A stretch of DNA of 64,000 bases from Eubacteriales bacterium (GCA_029009055.1 JAQXJR010000014.1:1-64000), one strand, 5' to 3'. Positions 34,597 through 45,040 are shown, counted from the first letter of the stretch. Numbers and translations: made by a program. The notes: generated from the sequence alone by a model not told the origin.

Positions 34597-37026
34597 TTAT
34601 GCTTCCTTTTCTTTATCGAGAGCGATCTCCAGAGCCTGACCTATGTTATCCAGGAACGTGAACTCCACGTCCTCCTTAACCTGAGCCGGCAGCTCTTCGA
34701 TATCCGGCTCGTTCTCCTTAGGGACGAGGACCTGCTTGATTCCCGCTCTGTGAGCCGCGAGCATCTTCTCTCTGATGCCGCCTACAGGGAGCACGTCTCC
34801 TTCGAGATCGATTTCTCCTGTCATAGCCACGTCTCTTCTCACAGGTCTTCCTGTTACAGCGGAAACTATGGATGTGCACATGGTGACGCCGGCTGAAGGT
34901 CCGTCCTTAGGAACAGCGCCCTCAGGTATATGTATGTGCAGGTCGTTCTTCTTATTGAAATCAGGGTCTATGCCCAGCTTATCCGCGATAGAGCGGACGT
35001 AGCTTATGCCGATTCTGGCGGATTCCTGCATGACATCACCCATCTTACCTGTCAGTTCTATCTTACCCTGACCAGGCATCGTGATGGTCTCTATCTGTAA
35101 AGTAACTCCGCCTACAGCGGTCCAGGCCAGTCCTGTTACTACTCCGACCTTATCCTTACCCTTAACTACGTCATAGCTGAAGCGGTGCTTACCTAAGTAC
35201 TTCACCAGGTTCTTCTTAGTGATGCTGTATTTAACAGTCTCATCCTCGGTAACGACCTTCTTAGCCACCTTACGGCAGAGGCTTCCTATCTCTCTTTCCA
35301 GGCTTCTGACGCCGGATTCCCTCGTGTAGTAGTTTATCAGGTCGTGAATAGCGCCATCTGTGAACTTAATATTCTCGTTCTTCAGGCCATTTTCCTTAAT
35401 CTGCTTAGGGATGAGGTACTTCTCGGCTATCTTCACCTTCTCGAGCTCTGTGTAACCCGGAACTTCTATGAGCTCCATCCTGTCCAGCAGAGGCTCAGGG
35501 ATGGTATCCGCGTTATTGGCTGTCGTAATGAACATTACCTTAGAGAGGTCGAACGGTATCTCCAGGAAATTATCCGTGAATGTGGAGTTCTGCTCAGGAT
35601 CTAGGACCTCGAGCATAGCGGATGAAGGGTCTCCCTTATAATCCGCTCCCAGCTTATCTATCTCATCGAAGAGGAAGAGCGGGTTATTAGTTCCCGCGTT
35701 CCTTATGCAGTCTATGATCCTGCCCGGTATAGCGCCTATATATGTACGCATGTGGCCCCTGATCTGGGCTTCATCACTCACTCCGCCGAGAGACATTCTC
35801 ACGTACTCCCTGCCGGTAGCCTTAGCGATCGACTTCGCTATAGAAGTTTTACCTACTCCCGGTGGGCCTACCAGGCAGAGTATAGGACCGCGGATGGAGT
35901 CTGTCAGTTTAGTTACCGCCAGATACTCCATGATTCTCTCTTTAACGTCCTTCATGCCGTAATGCTCGGCGTCCAGGATCTTCTCAGCCTTCTTCAGGTC
36001 TTTATTCGTCTCGGATGACTTATGCCAAGGGAGATCGAGTATGGTCTCTACATAGTTCCTGATGACAGCGCTCTCGGCTGAAGTGCCCTGCATCTTAGAG
36101 AACTTATTGATTTCCTTCTTAACCTTAGCTTCGATCTTCGGATCCAGCTTCAGCTCCTCGAGCTGCTTAAGCCACTTCTCCGTCTCTTCCTCTGTGTCGT
36201 CTCCGTCGCCGAGTTCGTCCTCTATCACTCTGATCTTCTCGCGGAGGTAGTAGTCCTTCTGACCCTTATCCAGGCTCTTCTTAACCTTCTCGGACAGGCT
36301 CTTCTCTACTACAGCTATTTCGTTCTCTTCAGCTATGATGGTGTTCAGGACATGGATCCTGTCTGAAAATACCAGAGCTTCCAGGATCTTCTGCTTCTTA
36401 GGAACAGGTACGAGGAGCTCGTTGGAGATCCTGTCCACCTTCTCTACAGGGTCATCCAGCTCCAGTATCTTATTCACGACTTCATCGCTGATCTGGCCTG
36501 ACAGGGCAGCGTACTCAACGAAAGCGTCTGTCAGCATGCGCATTTCGGCCTGGTCGTTAACGCTCAGGTCTTCTTCGCTTAAAACCTCGTCCTCAGAACG
36601 CGTAACTGAGCAAGAGATATAACGCTCCTCTGAGACGCATTCATCCATGATAGCCCTGCTTAATCCTTCCACGAGCACTCTTACGACGTCGCCCTGGATC
36701 TTCAGCATCTGCTTCACTCTAACGACTGTACCTACGTTATAAATATCCTCAGACGTAGGGATAAGCACCTTCTCAGATTTCTGTGATGAAACGAAGAGGA
36801 GCTTATCAGTAGCCATCGCCCTGTCCAGGGCCTGCATCGACTTCTCTCTGCCGATGTCGAAGTGCACGACCGTGTTCGGAAATACCGTCACTCCTCTGAG
36901 AGCGACGCACGGAAGGACTTCCTTAACGACCGGTGTTTCTTCTTCCTGGTCGCCAGCGAATCCGGGTTCAACGCCGGCAGCGTTTTCGATCTCGAATTCT
37001 CCGTTTTTTTCGAATTTATCGCCCAT
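34597..37026 (-). CDS. lon: ATP-dependent protease Lon
   Basis: About 809 residues from ATG 37026 ([15 protein letters not shown]); nine extra codons upstream begin with TTG and lack a ribosome binding site. The order is an N-terminal substrate domain ([20 protein letters not shown]), a long coiled-coil hinge, the AAA+ module with [15 protein letters not shown] near residue 388 and [10 protein letters not shown], and the protease domain. Catalytic Ser is in [11 protein letters not shown] near 711 and catalytic Lys in [14 protein letters not shown] near 753. A short acidic insert ([13 protein letters not shown]) precedes the N domain. Degrades misfolded and regulatory proteins. Confidence 0.98.
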   Translation of the reverse strand: MGDKFEKNGEFEIENAAGVEPGFAGDQEEETPVVKEVLPCVALRGVTVFPNTVVHFDIGREKSMQALDRAMATDKLLFVSSQKSEKVLIPTSEDIYNVGTVVRVKQMLKIQGDVVRVLVEGLSRAIMDECVSEERYISCSVTRSEDEVLSEEDLSVNDQAEMRMLTDAFVEYAALSGQISDEVVNKILELDDPVEKVDRISNELLVPVPKKQKILEALVFSDRIHVLNTIIAEENEIAVVEKSLSEKVKKSLDKGQKDYYLREKIRVIEDELGDGDDTEEETEKWLKQLEELKLDPKIEAKVKKEINKFSKMQGTSAESAVIRNYVETILDLPWHKSSETNKDLKKAEKILDAEHYGMKDVKERIMEYLAVTKLTDSIRGPILCLVGPPGVGKTSIAKSIAKATGREYVRMSLGGVSDEAQIRGHMRTYIGAIPGRIIDCIRNAGTNNPLFLFDEIDKLGADYKGDPSSAMLEVLDPEQNSTFTDNFLEIPFDLSKVMFITTANNADTIPEPLLDRMELIEVPGYTELEKVKIAEKYLIPKQIKENGLKNENIKFTDGAIHDLINYYTRESGVRSLEREIGSLCRKVAKKVVTEDETVKYSITKKNLVKYLGKHRFSYDVVKGKDKVGVVTGLAWTAVGGVTLQIETITMPGQGKIELTGKMGDVMQESARIGISYVRSIADKLGIDPDFNKKNDLHIHIPEGAVPKDGPSAGVTMCTSIVSAVTGRPVRRDVAMTGEIDLEGDVLPVGGIREKMLAAHRAGIKQVLVPKENEPDIEELPAQVKEDVEFTFLDNIGQALEIALDKEKEA

Positions 37027-37079
37027 ATAACCCCGTCCTTTCATTAAAATCAATGATAAAGCGAATCTGCCGTCTTTCT

Positions 37080-38558
37080 TTATGAAGCGCTGACCTCATT
37101 ATCCCCCTTACCGGCGTCGTCGCCATAATCGAGTTTCTCTTCTATAAACTTAGCGTCTGTGACTGTTCCGTCTTCCAGGACCAGCTCAGGCGAAGCCTGC
37201 TTCGTTATAGTGTCACCTGTGATGATGCACTTCTTAATCTTACCTGATGAAGGGATCTCGAACATGATGTCGCTCATGGCCTTCTCGAATATGCTCCTTA
37301 AGCCTCTGGCTCCGGTCTTCCTCGCTATGGCCTTCTTAGCGATCTCGCTTACAGCGTCGTCCGTTATCTCCAGGTCTACCCCGTCCATCTCGAAAAGCTT
37401 CTTATACTGCTTAACGAGGGCGTTCTTCGGCTCCTTCATTATTCTCATCAGAGCGTCCTCAGTCAGGTTATCCAGTGTCGTGATGACAGGAAGCCTTCCT
37501 ATGAACTCAGGGATGAGGCCGAACTTCAGCAGGTCTTCTGGCTCTACGAGTCTCAGGATATTCTCCTTACGGATCTTCTCCCTCTGGATCTCTGAAGCTG
37601 AGACATCGGAGTTAAATCCGATGACCTTATCTCCCAGCCTTCTCTGGATTATCTTATCGAGGCCGTCGAAAGCTCCGCCGCAGATAAACAGGATATTACT
37701 CGTGTCTATCTGGATGAACTCCTGCCTCGGGTGCTTACGGCCTCCCTGAGGAGGAACGTTAGCTACAGTTCCCTCCAGGATCTTAAGAAGAGCCTGCTGC
37801 ACGCCCTCACCGGAAACGTCCCTGGTGATGGACATGTTTTCGCCCTTCTTAGAGATCTTATCTATCTCATCTACATAGATGATGCCGCGTTCTGCCTTCG
37901 CTACGTCGAAATCTGTCTCCTGGAGCAGTCTCAGCAGGATGTTCTCCACGTCCTCGCCGACATAGCCCGCCTCAGTAAGAGCCGTCGCGTCAGCTATAGC
38001 GAACGGAACGTCCAGGATCTTAGCGAGCGTCTGAGCCAGAAGTGTCTTACCTGAACCTGTCGGCCCGATCAGGACTATGTTACTCTTCTGGAGCTCCACG
38101 TCCACGTTATCTTCCTTCAGCAAAGACTTCTTCTTATCTTCCCTGCCCAGGTTCAGCTTATCTACTACGTCGTCGCTCAAGCCGTCGAATCTGAAATTAC
38201 GCTCTTCTTCAGCCGCGTCAGCCTTCTGCTGAGCCTGATAGCCTATTCTCTTATAATGGTTGTAAACAGCCACAGCCAGGCTCTTCTTAGCCTCGTCCTG
38301 GCCTATTACATATTCTGAGAGTTTATCGTAGATCTCCTTAGGCTTAGGGAGGTCCTTAACGTCTCTTATCTCGAACTCGTCACCGTAATCGTCCTCATCG
38401 GCAAATTCTGTATCTCTGATGATGTCTGAGCACATGTGTATGCACTCGTCACAGATATATACCCCGGGACCGGCGATGAGCCTCTTCACCTGGCTCTGTG
38501 ACTTACCACAGAACGAGCAGTGAAGCTCTCTATCTTCTCCGTTAAAATCGTCGCTCAT
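37080..38558 (-). CDS. clpX: Clp protease ATP-binding subunit ClpX
   Basis: ClpX unfoldase with an N-terminal zinc finger ([15 protein letters not shown]), [20 protein letters not shown], and Walker [17 protein letters not shown] near residue 168. It also carries [13 protein letters not shown] and the pore GYVGED. At 492 residues it is about 70 longer than usual. An insert rich in Asp/Lys ([20 protein letters not shown] onward, near residues 108-150) precedes Walker A, and there is an acidic C-terminal extension. The start overlaps the clpP stop (TAATG), so synthesis is coupled with the peptidase it partners. Confidence 0.98.
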   Translation of the reverse strand: MSDDFNGEDRELHCSFCGKSQSQVKRLIAGPGVYICDECIHMCSDIIRDTEFADEDDYGDEFEIRDVKDLPKPKEIYDKLSEYVIGQDEAKKSLAVAVYNHYKRIGYQAQQKADAAEEERNFRFDGLSDDVVDKLNLGREDKKKSLLKEDNVDVELQKSNIVLIGPTGSGKTLLAQTLAKILDVPFAIADATALTEAGYVGEDVENILLRLLQETDFDVAKAERGIIYVDEIDKISKKGENMSITRDVSGEGVQQALLKILEGTVANVPPQGGRKHPRQEFIQIDTSNILFICGGAFDGLDKIIQRRLGDKVIGFNSDVSASEIQREKIRKENILRLVEPEDLLKFGLIPEFIGRLPVITTLDNLTEDALMRIMKEPKNALVKQYKKLFEMDGVDLEITDDAVSEIAKKAIARKTGARGLRSIFEKAMSDIMFEIPSSGKIKKCIITGDTITKQASPELVLEDGTVTDAKFIEEKLDYGDDAGKGDNEVSAS

Positions 38559-39154
38559 TATAACTCCTGTCCTCCGGATACGATTACCTTATCTATCAAT
38601 CCATATTCCTTCGCGTCTAAAGCGTCCATGAAATTATCCCTTTCGGTGTCCTGTTCTATGGTGCTCAGAGGTTTTCCGGTGTTATCGCTCAGGATCCTGT
38701 TCAGCCTGTCACGTGTGTGCAGGAGCCAGTCTGAATGGATCTTAATGTCTGTAGCCTGACCGCTCATACCGCCTGTGAGAGGCTGGTGGATCATGACCTC
38801 GGAATTAGGCAGGGCGTATCTCTTACCCTTAGTTCCCGATGAGAGCAGGAATGCTCCCATGCTGGCTGCCATGCCGATGCAGATCGTGGATATATCAGGC
38901 TTAACATAATTCATGGTGTCATAAATAGCCAGTCCGGCGGTCACAGAACCGCCAGGACTGTTTATATAGAGGTTGATGTCCTTCTCAGGGCTCTCAGCCT
39001 CCAGAAAGAGCAGCTGAGCTACGATCGTAGCCGCCACATCATCATTCACCTCGCCACTTAGAAAGATAATCCTGTCCTTTAACAGTCTGGAATAAATGTC
39101 ATAGGATCTTTCTCCCATGCTTGTCTGTTCAATTACATATGGTACCAGTGGCAT
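38558..39154 (-). CDS. clpP: ATP-dependent Clp protease proteolytic subunit
   Basis: A 198-residue serine peptidase with catalytic Ser in [11 protein letters not shown], His in [12 protein letters not shown] and Asp in [11 protein letters not shown]. The canonical HQPLGG carries an extra Thr (HQPLTGG). The N-terminal [20 protein letters not shown] and [16 protein letters not shown] are standard. Forms the tetradecamer used by ClpX. It follows tig by 37 bp and overlaps clpX by one base. Confidence 0.98.
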   Translation of the reverse strand: MPLVPYVIEQTSMGERSYDIYSRLLKDRIIFLSGEVNDDVAATIVAQLLFLEAESPEKDINLYINSPGGSVTAGLAIYDTMNYVKPDISTICIGMAASMGAFLLSSGTKGKRYALPNSEVMIHQPLTGGMSGQATDIKIHSDWLLHTRDRLNRILSDNTGKPLSTIEQDTERDNFMDALDAKEYGLIDKVIVSGGQEL

Positions 39155-39191
39155 AAATTTATATTCCTCCCAACTTCTAATGGCTGAAGGC

Positions 39192-40592
39192 TTAGTCTAC
39201 AGAAGGAGCCTCTGTCTTAGCGTGCTTCTTCTCAGCCTTAGCCGACTTCTCATCAGCCTCTTCAGCCTCATCAGCCTTAGCTTCCTCAGCAGGTGTCTTC
39301 TCATCTACGAACTTAACGTCCGCGTTATCATAGAGGAAGTCGATGGCCTTATTAACCTTAATGTCGTTCTTAACGAAGTTCATGTTATTCTCGCCGATGC
39401 TCTTCCTGATGTCTTCAGGCTTGAGTCCATACTGCTTAGAGAGTCTCTCGAACTCGTTATCTACGTCCTCATCGCTTACTTCGATGTTCTCAGCTTCAGC
39501 TACAGATCTGAGCAGGATCCTTCTGACTACCTTCTTCTCGGAATCCGGTCTGATCTCGTTCTTAACCTCATCCATAGTCTTACCGAGGATGTTAAGATAC
39601 TGATCGAATGAGAGTCCCTGATAACGCATCTGCTGATCCATCTCGTTAATGTCGTTAGTAACTTCGTCCTCGATCATTACAGCAGGAACATCTACATCGT
39701 TAGCCTCTACGAGCTTCTCGATAAGGTCAGCCTTAGCTTCTTCCTTATTAGCGTCAGCCTTATCGCTCTCCATAGTCTCACGCATGTCCTTCTTCATCTC
39801 GTCTACTGTGTCGAACTCTGTTACGTCAGCTACGAAGTCATCTGTGAGCTCAGGAAGCTCCTCGTGGCTTACTTCCTTAACTACGCAGTGGAATACGGCG
39901 TCCTTACCTGCCAGGTCCTTAGCCTGATAATCATCAGGGAATGTAACGGTTACATCCTTCTCCTCGCCTGCGGAAACTCCTACGAGTCCGTCCTCGAATC
40001 CAGGGATGAATGTGTTGGAGCCGAGCTTCAGATCCATATCGTCAGCTGATCCGCCTGAGAACTCCTGTCCGTCGATAGTTCCCTTATAGTCGAGCTTAAC
40101 TGTGTCTCCGTTCTCAGCAGGTCTCTCTACAGTCTCTACACGCGCATGTGACTTTCTCATCTGCTCGATGCGCTCTTCGATTTCGGAATCCTCTACCTTA
40201 ACGTTCAGCTGCTCTACAGAGATCCCCTTATAATCCTTAACTTCTACGATTGGGAAAAGGCCTACCTTAATAGTCATCTTCAGTGGCTTACCTTCTTCGA
40301 TAGAGCTGAAGTCTACCTGAGGATCGCTGATGACTTCCAGGTCGTTATCTCTTAAAGCCTGAGGATAGTTAGCGCTGAAAAGGTCGTTAATAGCGTCTTC
40401 GAAGAAGATTCCCTGACCGTAGCGGGCTTCTATGATCTTACGAGGAGCCTTACCCTTCCTGAATCCGTTGATGACGAAATTCTTTCTGGTCTTCTTATAA
40501 ACCTTATCTATAGCTTCTACGAACTCATCCGCCGTAAAGTCCATAATAAGTTCTGCCTGATTGTTTTCCTTAGATACGAGAGTAGTTTCCAT
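39192..40592 (-). CDS. tig: Trigger factor
   Basis: A 466-residue ribosome-bound chaperone. The ribosome-binding loop [17 protein letters not shown] is near residue 45. The FKBP-type prolyl isomerase domain ([33 protein letters not shown]) is near 155-235, followed by the helical substrate-cradle arms. The tail is low-complexity and Lys/Glu/Ala-rich ([20 protein letters not shown]), longer than usual. First gene of the proteostasis operon, with a consensus-like promoter at 40668-40696. Confidence 0.97.
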   Translation of the reverse strand: METTLVSKENNQAELIMDFTADEFVEAIDKVYKKTRKNFVINGFRKGKAPRKIIEARYGQGIFFEDAINDLFSANYPQALRDNDLEVISDPQVDFSSIEEGKPLKMTIKVGLFPIVEVKDYKGISVEQLNVKVEDSEIEERIEQMRKSHARVETVERPAENGDTVKLDYKGTIDGQEFSGGSADDMDLKLGSNTFIPGFEDGLVGVSAGEEKDVTVTFPDDYQAKDLAGKDAVFHCVVKEVSHEELPELTDDFVADVTEFDTVDEMKKDMRETMESDKADANKEEAKADLIEKLVEANDVDVPAVMIEDEVTNDINEMDQQMRYQGLSFDQYLNILGKTMDEVKNEIRPDSEKKVVRRILLRSVAEAENIEVSDEDVDNEFERLSKQYGLKPEDIRKSIGENNMNFVKNDIKVNKAIDFLYDNADVKFVDEKTPAEEAKADEAEEADEKSAKAEKKHAKTEAPSVD

Positions 40593-40667
40593 TAATTTAT
40601 TCCTCCTATAGCTTAAAACTGTTTTTAACAGTTAAATTACGCACGGATGGCCGCACATAGATAGTAT

Positions 40668-40696
40668 ATTATACCTCGGGGCGAGATAAAAGTAAA
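40668..40696 (-). promoter_or_regulatory. tig operon promoter
   Basis: Minus-strand TTTACT (40691-40696), 17-bp spacer, TATAAT (40668-40673), 76 bp upstream of tig. Confidence 0.75.
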
Positions 40697-40774
40697 CAGG
40701 AGAAAAGCCCCGGGTCCGCGGTCCTAAGCCTCTCTCCTGTCCTATGATCCCTTATTTAGGCTATTCTATTATTC

Positions 40775-40857
40775 AGCAAAGCGCTTCCGCCGCTTTCGGC
40801 TCCTGCCGGCAGCTTGGGCCATGGCCGGCTGCAAAGACATACGCGTACGGCTTTGCT
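40775..40857. repeat. GC-rich intergenic element bounded by AGCAAAGC/GGCTTTGCT
   Basis: 83 bp of high GC between tig and mrp begin with AGCAAAGCG (40775-40783) and end with CGGCTTTGCT (40848-40857), an inverted pair. The inside is rich in CCGGC/GCCGG. A similar bounded element lies at 42174-42296. Confidence 0.6.
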
Positions 40858-40868
40858 CGTCAAAACTG

Positions 40869-41735
40869 CTAGTTAAGGTCTCCCTCCGGCTTTACGAAGT
40901 TCTCAGCCAACTCAGCGAACTTATCGAGAGCCTGAGCGGCAGGTCCGTCATAATCCTCGATCGTTCCGTTATCGCAGGCAGCCGCGATAGCCGGGTCTAT
41001 AGGAAGCTTAACGACGTTCTCTATGTTATATTTCTTCGCTACTTCTTCGATATTGCTCTCGCCGAAGATCTTATGCTCAGCGCCGCAATCCGGGCACTTA
41101 TAATATGACATGTTCTCTACCAGGCCTACGATAGGAATGTTCAGCATGCCGGCCATCTTAACGGACTTCTCTACTATCATCTCTACGAGCTGCTGAGGTG
41201 AAGCTACAATGACGATGCCATCGATAGGAAGCTTCTGGTAAGCTGTGAGGACGATGTCGCCTGTTCCTGGAGGCATGTCCACGTACATAACATCTGTGGT
41301 TCCCCAGTAAACGTCTGACCAGAACTGCTCTACGACTCCGCCGAGGATAGCTCCTCTCCAGACTACAGGGTCTGTGTCGTTATCAAGCAGCAAATTTATA
41401 GACATGGCTTTAATTCCATTCTTAGAAGTCTGCGGGCAAATGATGTCTCCGATTCCCGTAGCCTTCTCAGTGATGCCGAGTGCCTTAGGAATGGAAGGTC
41501 CTGTAATGTCGGCGTCCATGACGGATGTCATGAGCCCGTGTCTCCTGCTGGCAGCGGCGAGCATGGATGTTACGGATGACTTACCTACTCCTCCCTTACC
41601 GCTGACAACTCCTATGACCTTCTTAATGTTGGAGCCCTCGTTCTGAGGCAGCTTACTTAAGGCGTTCTTCTTCTTCTCGTCTGAGCAGTTACCGCTGAGC
41701 GCGCAACTTTCGCACTTATTATCACAATCAGCCAT
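40869..41735 (-). CDS. Mrp/NBP35-family P-loop ATPase (Fe-S carrier type)
   Basis: A 288-residue ParA-like ATPase. An N-terminal cysteine cluster (CDNKCESCALSGNC), as in NBP35-type proteins, precedes GVVSGKGGVGKSSVTSML (deviant Walker A), DADITGPSIPKALG and VDMPPGTGDIVLT. The C-terminal CPDC is the cluster-bridging pair of the family. Family members carry and transfer Fe-S clusters. It is preceded by its own weak promoter (TAGAAT near 41816) and, further upstream, by an apparently independent structured RNA. Confidence 0.93.
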   Translation of the reverse strand: MADCDNKCESCALSGNCSDEKKKNALSKLPQNEGSNIKKVIGVVSGKGGVGKSSVTSMLAAASRRHGLMTSVMDADITGPSIPKALGITEKATGIGDIICPQTSKNGIKAMSINLLLDNDTDPVVWRGAILGGVVEQFWSDVYWGTTDVMYVDMPPGTGDIVLTAYQKLPIDGIVIVASPQQLVEMIVEKSVKMAGMLNIPIVGLVENMSYYKCPDCGAEHKIFGESNIEEVAKKYNIENVVKLPIDPAIAAACDNGTIEDYDGPAAQALDKFAELAENFVKPEGDLN

Positions 41736-41878
41736 TTAATTTCCCCTTATTAGTTTATTTCTTAAAAATAATGTCTGAAATAACAAAATTCGCCGGCTAC
41801 TAGGGCCAGCGTAAATATTCTACCACAAAACGAAATTATCTAAACAGGTAAATCCCGCCGTATCGATTTAAAAGCATA

Positions 41879-42101
41879 AAAAAAGCCGATCACCTATCCG
41901 CCGGACAAAAGCTATCTTCTAAACTTCCTCGTTATCTCTCTACGACTTACCGGCTATACTAATGGCGATCGGCTCCCCTTGAACTGTCTTTAATCTCCAT
42001 TTCTGGCGGAACCACCTTCTTTCCTAATTATTTAGAAATACTTCAGAATACCTAATGCGAATCTTCATCACCGCATCTCTTTTATATTCTTTTTTCTTTC
42101 T
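41879..42101 (-). ncRNA. Candidate structured RNA with its own promoter and terminator, unassigned
   Basis: A minus-strand transcript of about 220 nt is predicted from a promoter at 42108-42135. A 5' hairpin pairs 42045-42050 with 42085-42090 and 42055-42059 with 42072-42076. The 3' part is a multibranch fold closed by an 11-bp stem (41884-41894 with 41964-41974) and an inner GCCGG/CCGGC stem (41900-41904 with 41950-41954), ending in a U-run (41879-41883). The one irregular pair in the closing stem is G-U only on the minus strand. No open reading frame of note. Not matched by eye to SRP RNA, 6S, RNase P, tmRNA or known riboswitches. Confidence 0.65.
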
Positions 42102-42107
42102 GATTAT

Positions 42108-42135
42108 ATTTTAGCACCTCTTTTTCATTTGTCAA
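42108..42135 (-). promoter_or_regulatory. Promoter of the structured RNA
   Basis: Minus-strand TTGACA (42130-42135) and TAAAAT (42108-42113) separated by 16 bp, in a strongly AT-rich tract. Confidence 0.7.
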
Positions 42136-42173
42136 ATGATTATTCAGAATATTTTAAATATTTCGAATATTAT

Positions 42174-42296
42174 AGCAAAGCCTCTCCGCCTATGCTGCCT
42201 CCGGCCCCCGCGCCCAGCAGCCATGGATTGCGGCGATATTCGCGGCATTGACTTGCGGCGGCGAGCTAGTCTCGAAAGCACCGGGATCGCTTTGCT
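42174..42296. repeat. GC-rich intergenic element bounded by AGCAAAGC/GCTTTGCT
   Basis: 123 bp of very GC-rich sequence inserted in an AT-rich gap. It begins AGCAAAGCC (42174-42182) and ends GCTTTGCT (42289-42296). Short frames inside it on both strands are not supported as genes. Confidence 0.6.
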
Positions 42297-42330
42297 GTAT
42301 GCATGGGAAGCGCGAAGCCGAAAAAAGGCT

Positions 42331-42359
42331 TTGACATCGACATAGCAGAAATGTACGAT
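42331..42359 (+). promoter_or_regulatory. Promoter of the DUF815 ATPase gene
   Basis: TTGACA (42331-42336), 17 bp, TACGAT (42354-42359), ending 38 bp before the start codon. Confidence 0.6.
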
Positions 42360-42397
42360 TAAAAATTAAAGACATTGCATACAAAGGGGGATCATAT

Positions 42398-43615
42398 ATG
42401 GAGTCGAAATTTTACGCGTTAAGGGACAGCCTCTCGAGCCTGTCCGTATTCAGAAATTTCCTGGACGAAGAGCCTATACGGGAGTTCATGGGCTTTCTCA
42501 GGACGGTGCCGCTTTCGGATAACGGGCTGAAGCTTAGGCATCTCGGCGGCTTCGTGGCCGGCATCTACGCTGAAGGCGGGAACCTGACGGATTACGTGCT
42601 CAGGTTCGTGAAGGAGGATGAAAATCCCTACCTATTAATGAAGGCGAAGAAGCAGCCGGTCCCATACGCCATGGAGAAGTGCGCTGAGAGGGAGCTGGCG
42701 GTCTTAAGCGATTTCGCCCAGATGACGCCGGATGACCTTAAGGCAGTCCTGTCATATAAAGGAGAAGTTCCGGGCTGGGCAGTGACCGAGGACGTCGATA
42801 TCGCGGCCGAGTACCGTAAAATGATAGAGAATATCGATTCCATAGGCTACGGCATATTCGCACGCTACACATCTTTTAAGATAAAGGACGGACAGATCGT
42901 TCCGGTCATCCATAAGGACGAGCAAAGCCTTGACACGTTATACGGCTACGCCAGGGAGAGAAAGCAGGTCTACGACAACACGCTCGCTCTGGCCAGCGGC
43001 CTGCCTGCATCAAATGTTTTGCTGTATGGGGACGCGGGAACCGGTAAGTCTTCGACGATAAAGGCATGCGCTAACGCCTTAGCAGACCGCGGCCTCCGCC
43101 TGATAGAGTTTTCTAAGGGGCAGATCCGCGACATCCCGGATGTCATAGATCAGGTCTACGACACGCCGCTTAAGTTCATTTTCTTCATAGATGACCTGAG
43201 TTTCCAGGCGGATGATGACGATTTCTGCATGATGAAGGGGATCTTAGAGGGAAACATAACTGGAAAGTCGGATAATATCGCGATATACGCGACGAGCAAC
43301 CGCCGCCACCTGGTGCGCGAGCTCGAGGAAGACCGCATCGGCACCGACATGCATATAAATGATACCTTGCAGCAGACCATGAGCCTGTCGGCTCGTTTCG
43401 GGCTGACCGTGATATTCTCGCGCCCGGGTAAGGACCTATACGATGACATCGTGGACAGCCTGTCGGACGAGTATGGCATAAGCATGGACGCGGATGAGCT
43501 GCATAAGGAGGCCGCCGCTTTCGCCATCAGGTCTGGCGGTCGGAGCCCGCGCACGGCCAAGCAGTTCATCCAGATCCTGAAGACGAAGGAAGAGACTGCT
43601 AAGCTGGAGAAGTAG
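42398..43615 (+). CDS. DUF815-family AAA ATPase
   Basis: A 405-residue AAA+ protein. Residues 1-185 are an N-terminal region with no recognised fold. Walker A NVLLYGDAGTGKSSTIKAC is near 210, Walker B KFIFFIDDLSF near 262, the sensor YATSNRRHLVRE near 305, and the C-terminal GGRSPRTAKQFIQIL lid. This is the DUF815 pattern, a widespread family of unknown function. ATG follows AAAGGGGG. Monocistronic: promoter upstream and a terminator (43674-43710) downstream. Confidence 0.88.
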   Translation: MESKFYALRDSLSSLSVFRNFLDEEPIREFMGFLRTVPLSDNGLKLRHLGGFVAGIYAEGGNLTDYVLRFVKEDENPYLLMKAKKQPVPYAMEKCAERELAVLSDFAQMTPDDLKAVLSYKGEVPGWAVTEDVDIAAEYRKMIENIDSIGYGIFARYTSFKIKDGQIVPVIHKDEQSLDTLYGYARERKQVYDNTLALASGLPASNVLLYGDAGTGKSSTIKACANALADRGLRLIEFSKGQIRDIPDVIDQVYDTPLKFIFFIDDLSFQADDDDFCMMKGILEGNITGKSDNIAIYATSNRRHLVRELEEDRIGTDMHINDTLQQTMSLSARFGLTVIFSRPGKDLYDDIVDSLSDEYGISMDADELHKEAAAFAIRSGGRSPRTAKQFIQILKTKEETAKLEK

Positions 43616-43673
43616 GCGCAAGCGCAAGCATATGGGCTCTGCAGATGTTTTGCTGAAAATTATGTAAATATAG

Positions 43674-43710
43674 AAAAAATGGATGCCTCCTCGCTGGAAG
43701 CATCCATTTT
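43674..43710. terminator. Bidirectional terminator
   Basis: ATGGATGC (43679-43686) pairs with GCATCCAT (43700-43707), flanked by A6 and T4. It serves the convergent DUF815 and DUF975 genes. Confidence 0.88.
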
Positions 43711-43723
43711 CATATCTGACTTA

Positions 43724-45040
43724 TCACTCGCCCGGCTGGCTGTCGTGGTGATCATTATTAAAGAAGTCTGAGGTATCCGTCTTAGAATCGCTTAAATCGT
43801 TCATGTCTAGCGGATTCGATTGACTTGGCTGATTTTCAGGAACGGACGGTCTCGCTGGCTGTCCAGCGTTCTCAGCGCCGCCGTTCGCATCCTGATCCGG
43901 ACGTCTCTGCGGATTTTCAGGTGTCAGCGGTTTTTCAGGCTGCTGAGCGCTCTCAACACCGTCATTCACATTATGAACAGTGAAACCGCCCTGGAAAACC
44001 TTTCCGTCGCCCGACTGCGATCCCGGCTGACCTTGCGATCCAGGCTGACCGTAACCGTTCGGCTGGCTTGGCTGACCGTAATTGTTCGGCTGGCCCGGCT
44101 GGCCGTAATTGCTTTGCTGACCGAACTGCTGACCGTTAAAGTTCTGACTTCCCGGTGTACCCTGCGGACCATATCCGCCTGGCTGGCCGTAAGGGTTCTG
44201 ACCATATCCGCCCGGCTGGCTGTAATTTACCCGCTGGCCGCCGACCGGCGCCATGTGTCTCGTTAAGATCTCGTAGAACACCACGTCGGCTGTTTCTTCA
44301 TAAGCCAGTGTGATAGCGATCGGAATCATCGCGATCAGAGCCAGCGCCAGGAAAAGCCACACATTCATCTTAAGCGAAACTCCGGTGAGATCAGTGGTTG
44401 ACATGTCAGGCGTCCAATCATCCATAACAGACGCCGCCGGGTCGAACTTAAACGCCGCCACGCACAGTATGCCTAGCGGAACAGACGCCAGTATATTCCA
44501 GCCGATGAAAGACAGCTGCAGCAGGAACAGTTTAGCCTTATTCACATTCATCAGCTGCTTGCTCTCATCTATGCACTGCATCACACCCTTACGCGGGTCG
44601 TCCGCGAGGATGAAGAGGGCCTGACTGTACCTTAACGCCGCGATGATGCCCGGAACGATGAAGAGCAGCGACCATAATGACACGAAAATCGAAGTCACGA
44701 TGTTTATGCCCAGGGTCTTACCATAAACGCTGAAGCCCGAAAACAGGTTCTCCGTTTTGATTCGGTTCAGCCTGTAGAAACTGACCAAGAAATAGATGAG
44801 CCCGAAATCGAAAGAGCCCCTGAGCAAGGTCCCGTAAAGGTTCGCCGCGTTGCTCAGCACTCCGCCCTTTATCGCGAACAGCCCGACTATATTTATAGCT
44901 TCCGGAACATAGATCGCGAGGACCATATAAATGAAGCAGGCGACGCTGATCTGCACCCAGTGCCCCTTCAGCCCCATCCTGGCGAAACTTCTCATGTTAC
45001 CGCAGCTCTCCTGCACGATGACCCCATTACCGTTATACAT
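43724..45040 (-). CDS. DUF975-family membrane protein with a Gln/Gly/Pro-rich tail
   Basis: A 438-residue protein. The first 260 residues contain about six membrane segments with the DUF975 markers RGSFDFGLIYFLVSFYR, LLFIVPGIIAALRYSQAL and CIDESKQLMNVNKAKLF. The remaining 170 residues are low-complexity, built from a loosely repeated Gly-Gln-Pro-Asn-Tyr unit (YGQPGQPNNYGQPSQPNGYG) and then a Pro/Gln/Asp-rich end. Function unknown; the tail is presumably disordered and cytoplasmic or surface exposed. GGGAG precedes ATG. Confidence 0.82.
   Translation of the reverse strand: MYNGNGVIVQESCGNMRSFARMGLKGHWVQISVACFIYMVLAIYVPEAINIVGLFAIKGGVLSNAANLYGTLLRGSFDFGLIYFLVSFYRLNRIKTENLFSGFSVYGKTLGINIVTSIFVSLWSLLFIVPGIIAALRYSQALFILADDPRKGVMQCIDESKQLMNVNKAKLFLLQLSFIGWNILASVPLGILCVAAFKFDPAASVMDDWTPDMSTTDLTGVSLKMNVWLFLALALIAMIPIAITLAYEETADVVFYEILTRHMAPVGGQRVNYSQPGGYGQNPYGQPGGYGPQGTPGSQNFNGQQFGQQSNYGQPGQPNNYGQPSQPNGYGQPGSQGQPGSQSGDGKVFQGGFTVHNVNDGVESAQQPEKPLTPENPQRRPDQDANGGAENAGQPARPSVPENQPSQSNPLDMNDLSDSKTDTSDFFNNDHHDSQPGE

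Noticed and set aside
41976..42030. T-box leader (AAGGTGGTTCCGCC resembles the T-box core)
   Set aside because: The core differs from AGGGTGGNACCGCG, no specifier stem is evident, and the downstream gene is not an amino-acid or tRNA-synthetase gene.
42136..42384. Two overlapping short frames on opposite strands
   Set aside because: They lie in the GC-rich intergenic element, show no ribosome binding site and have implausible composition.
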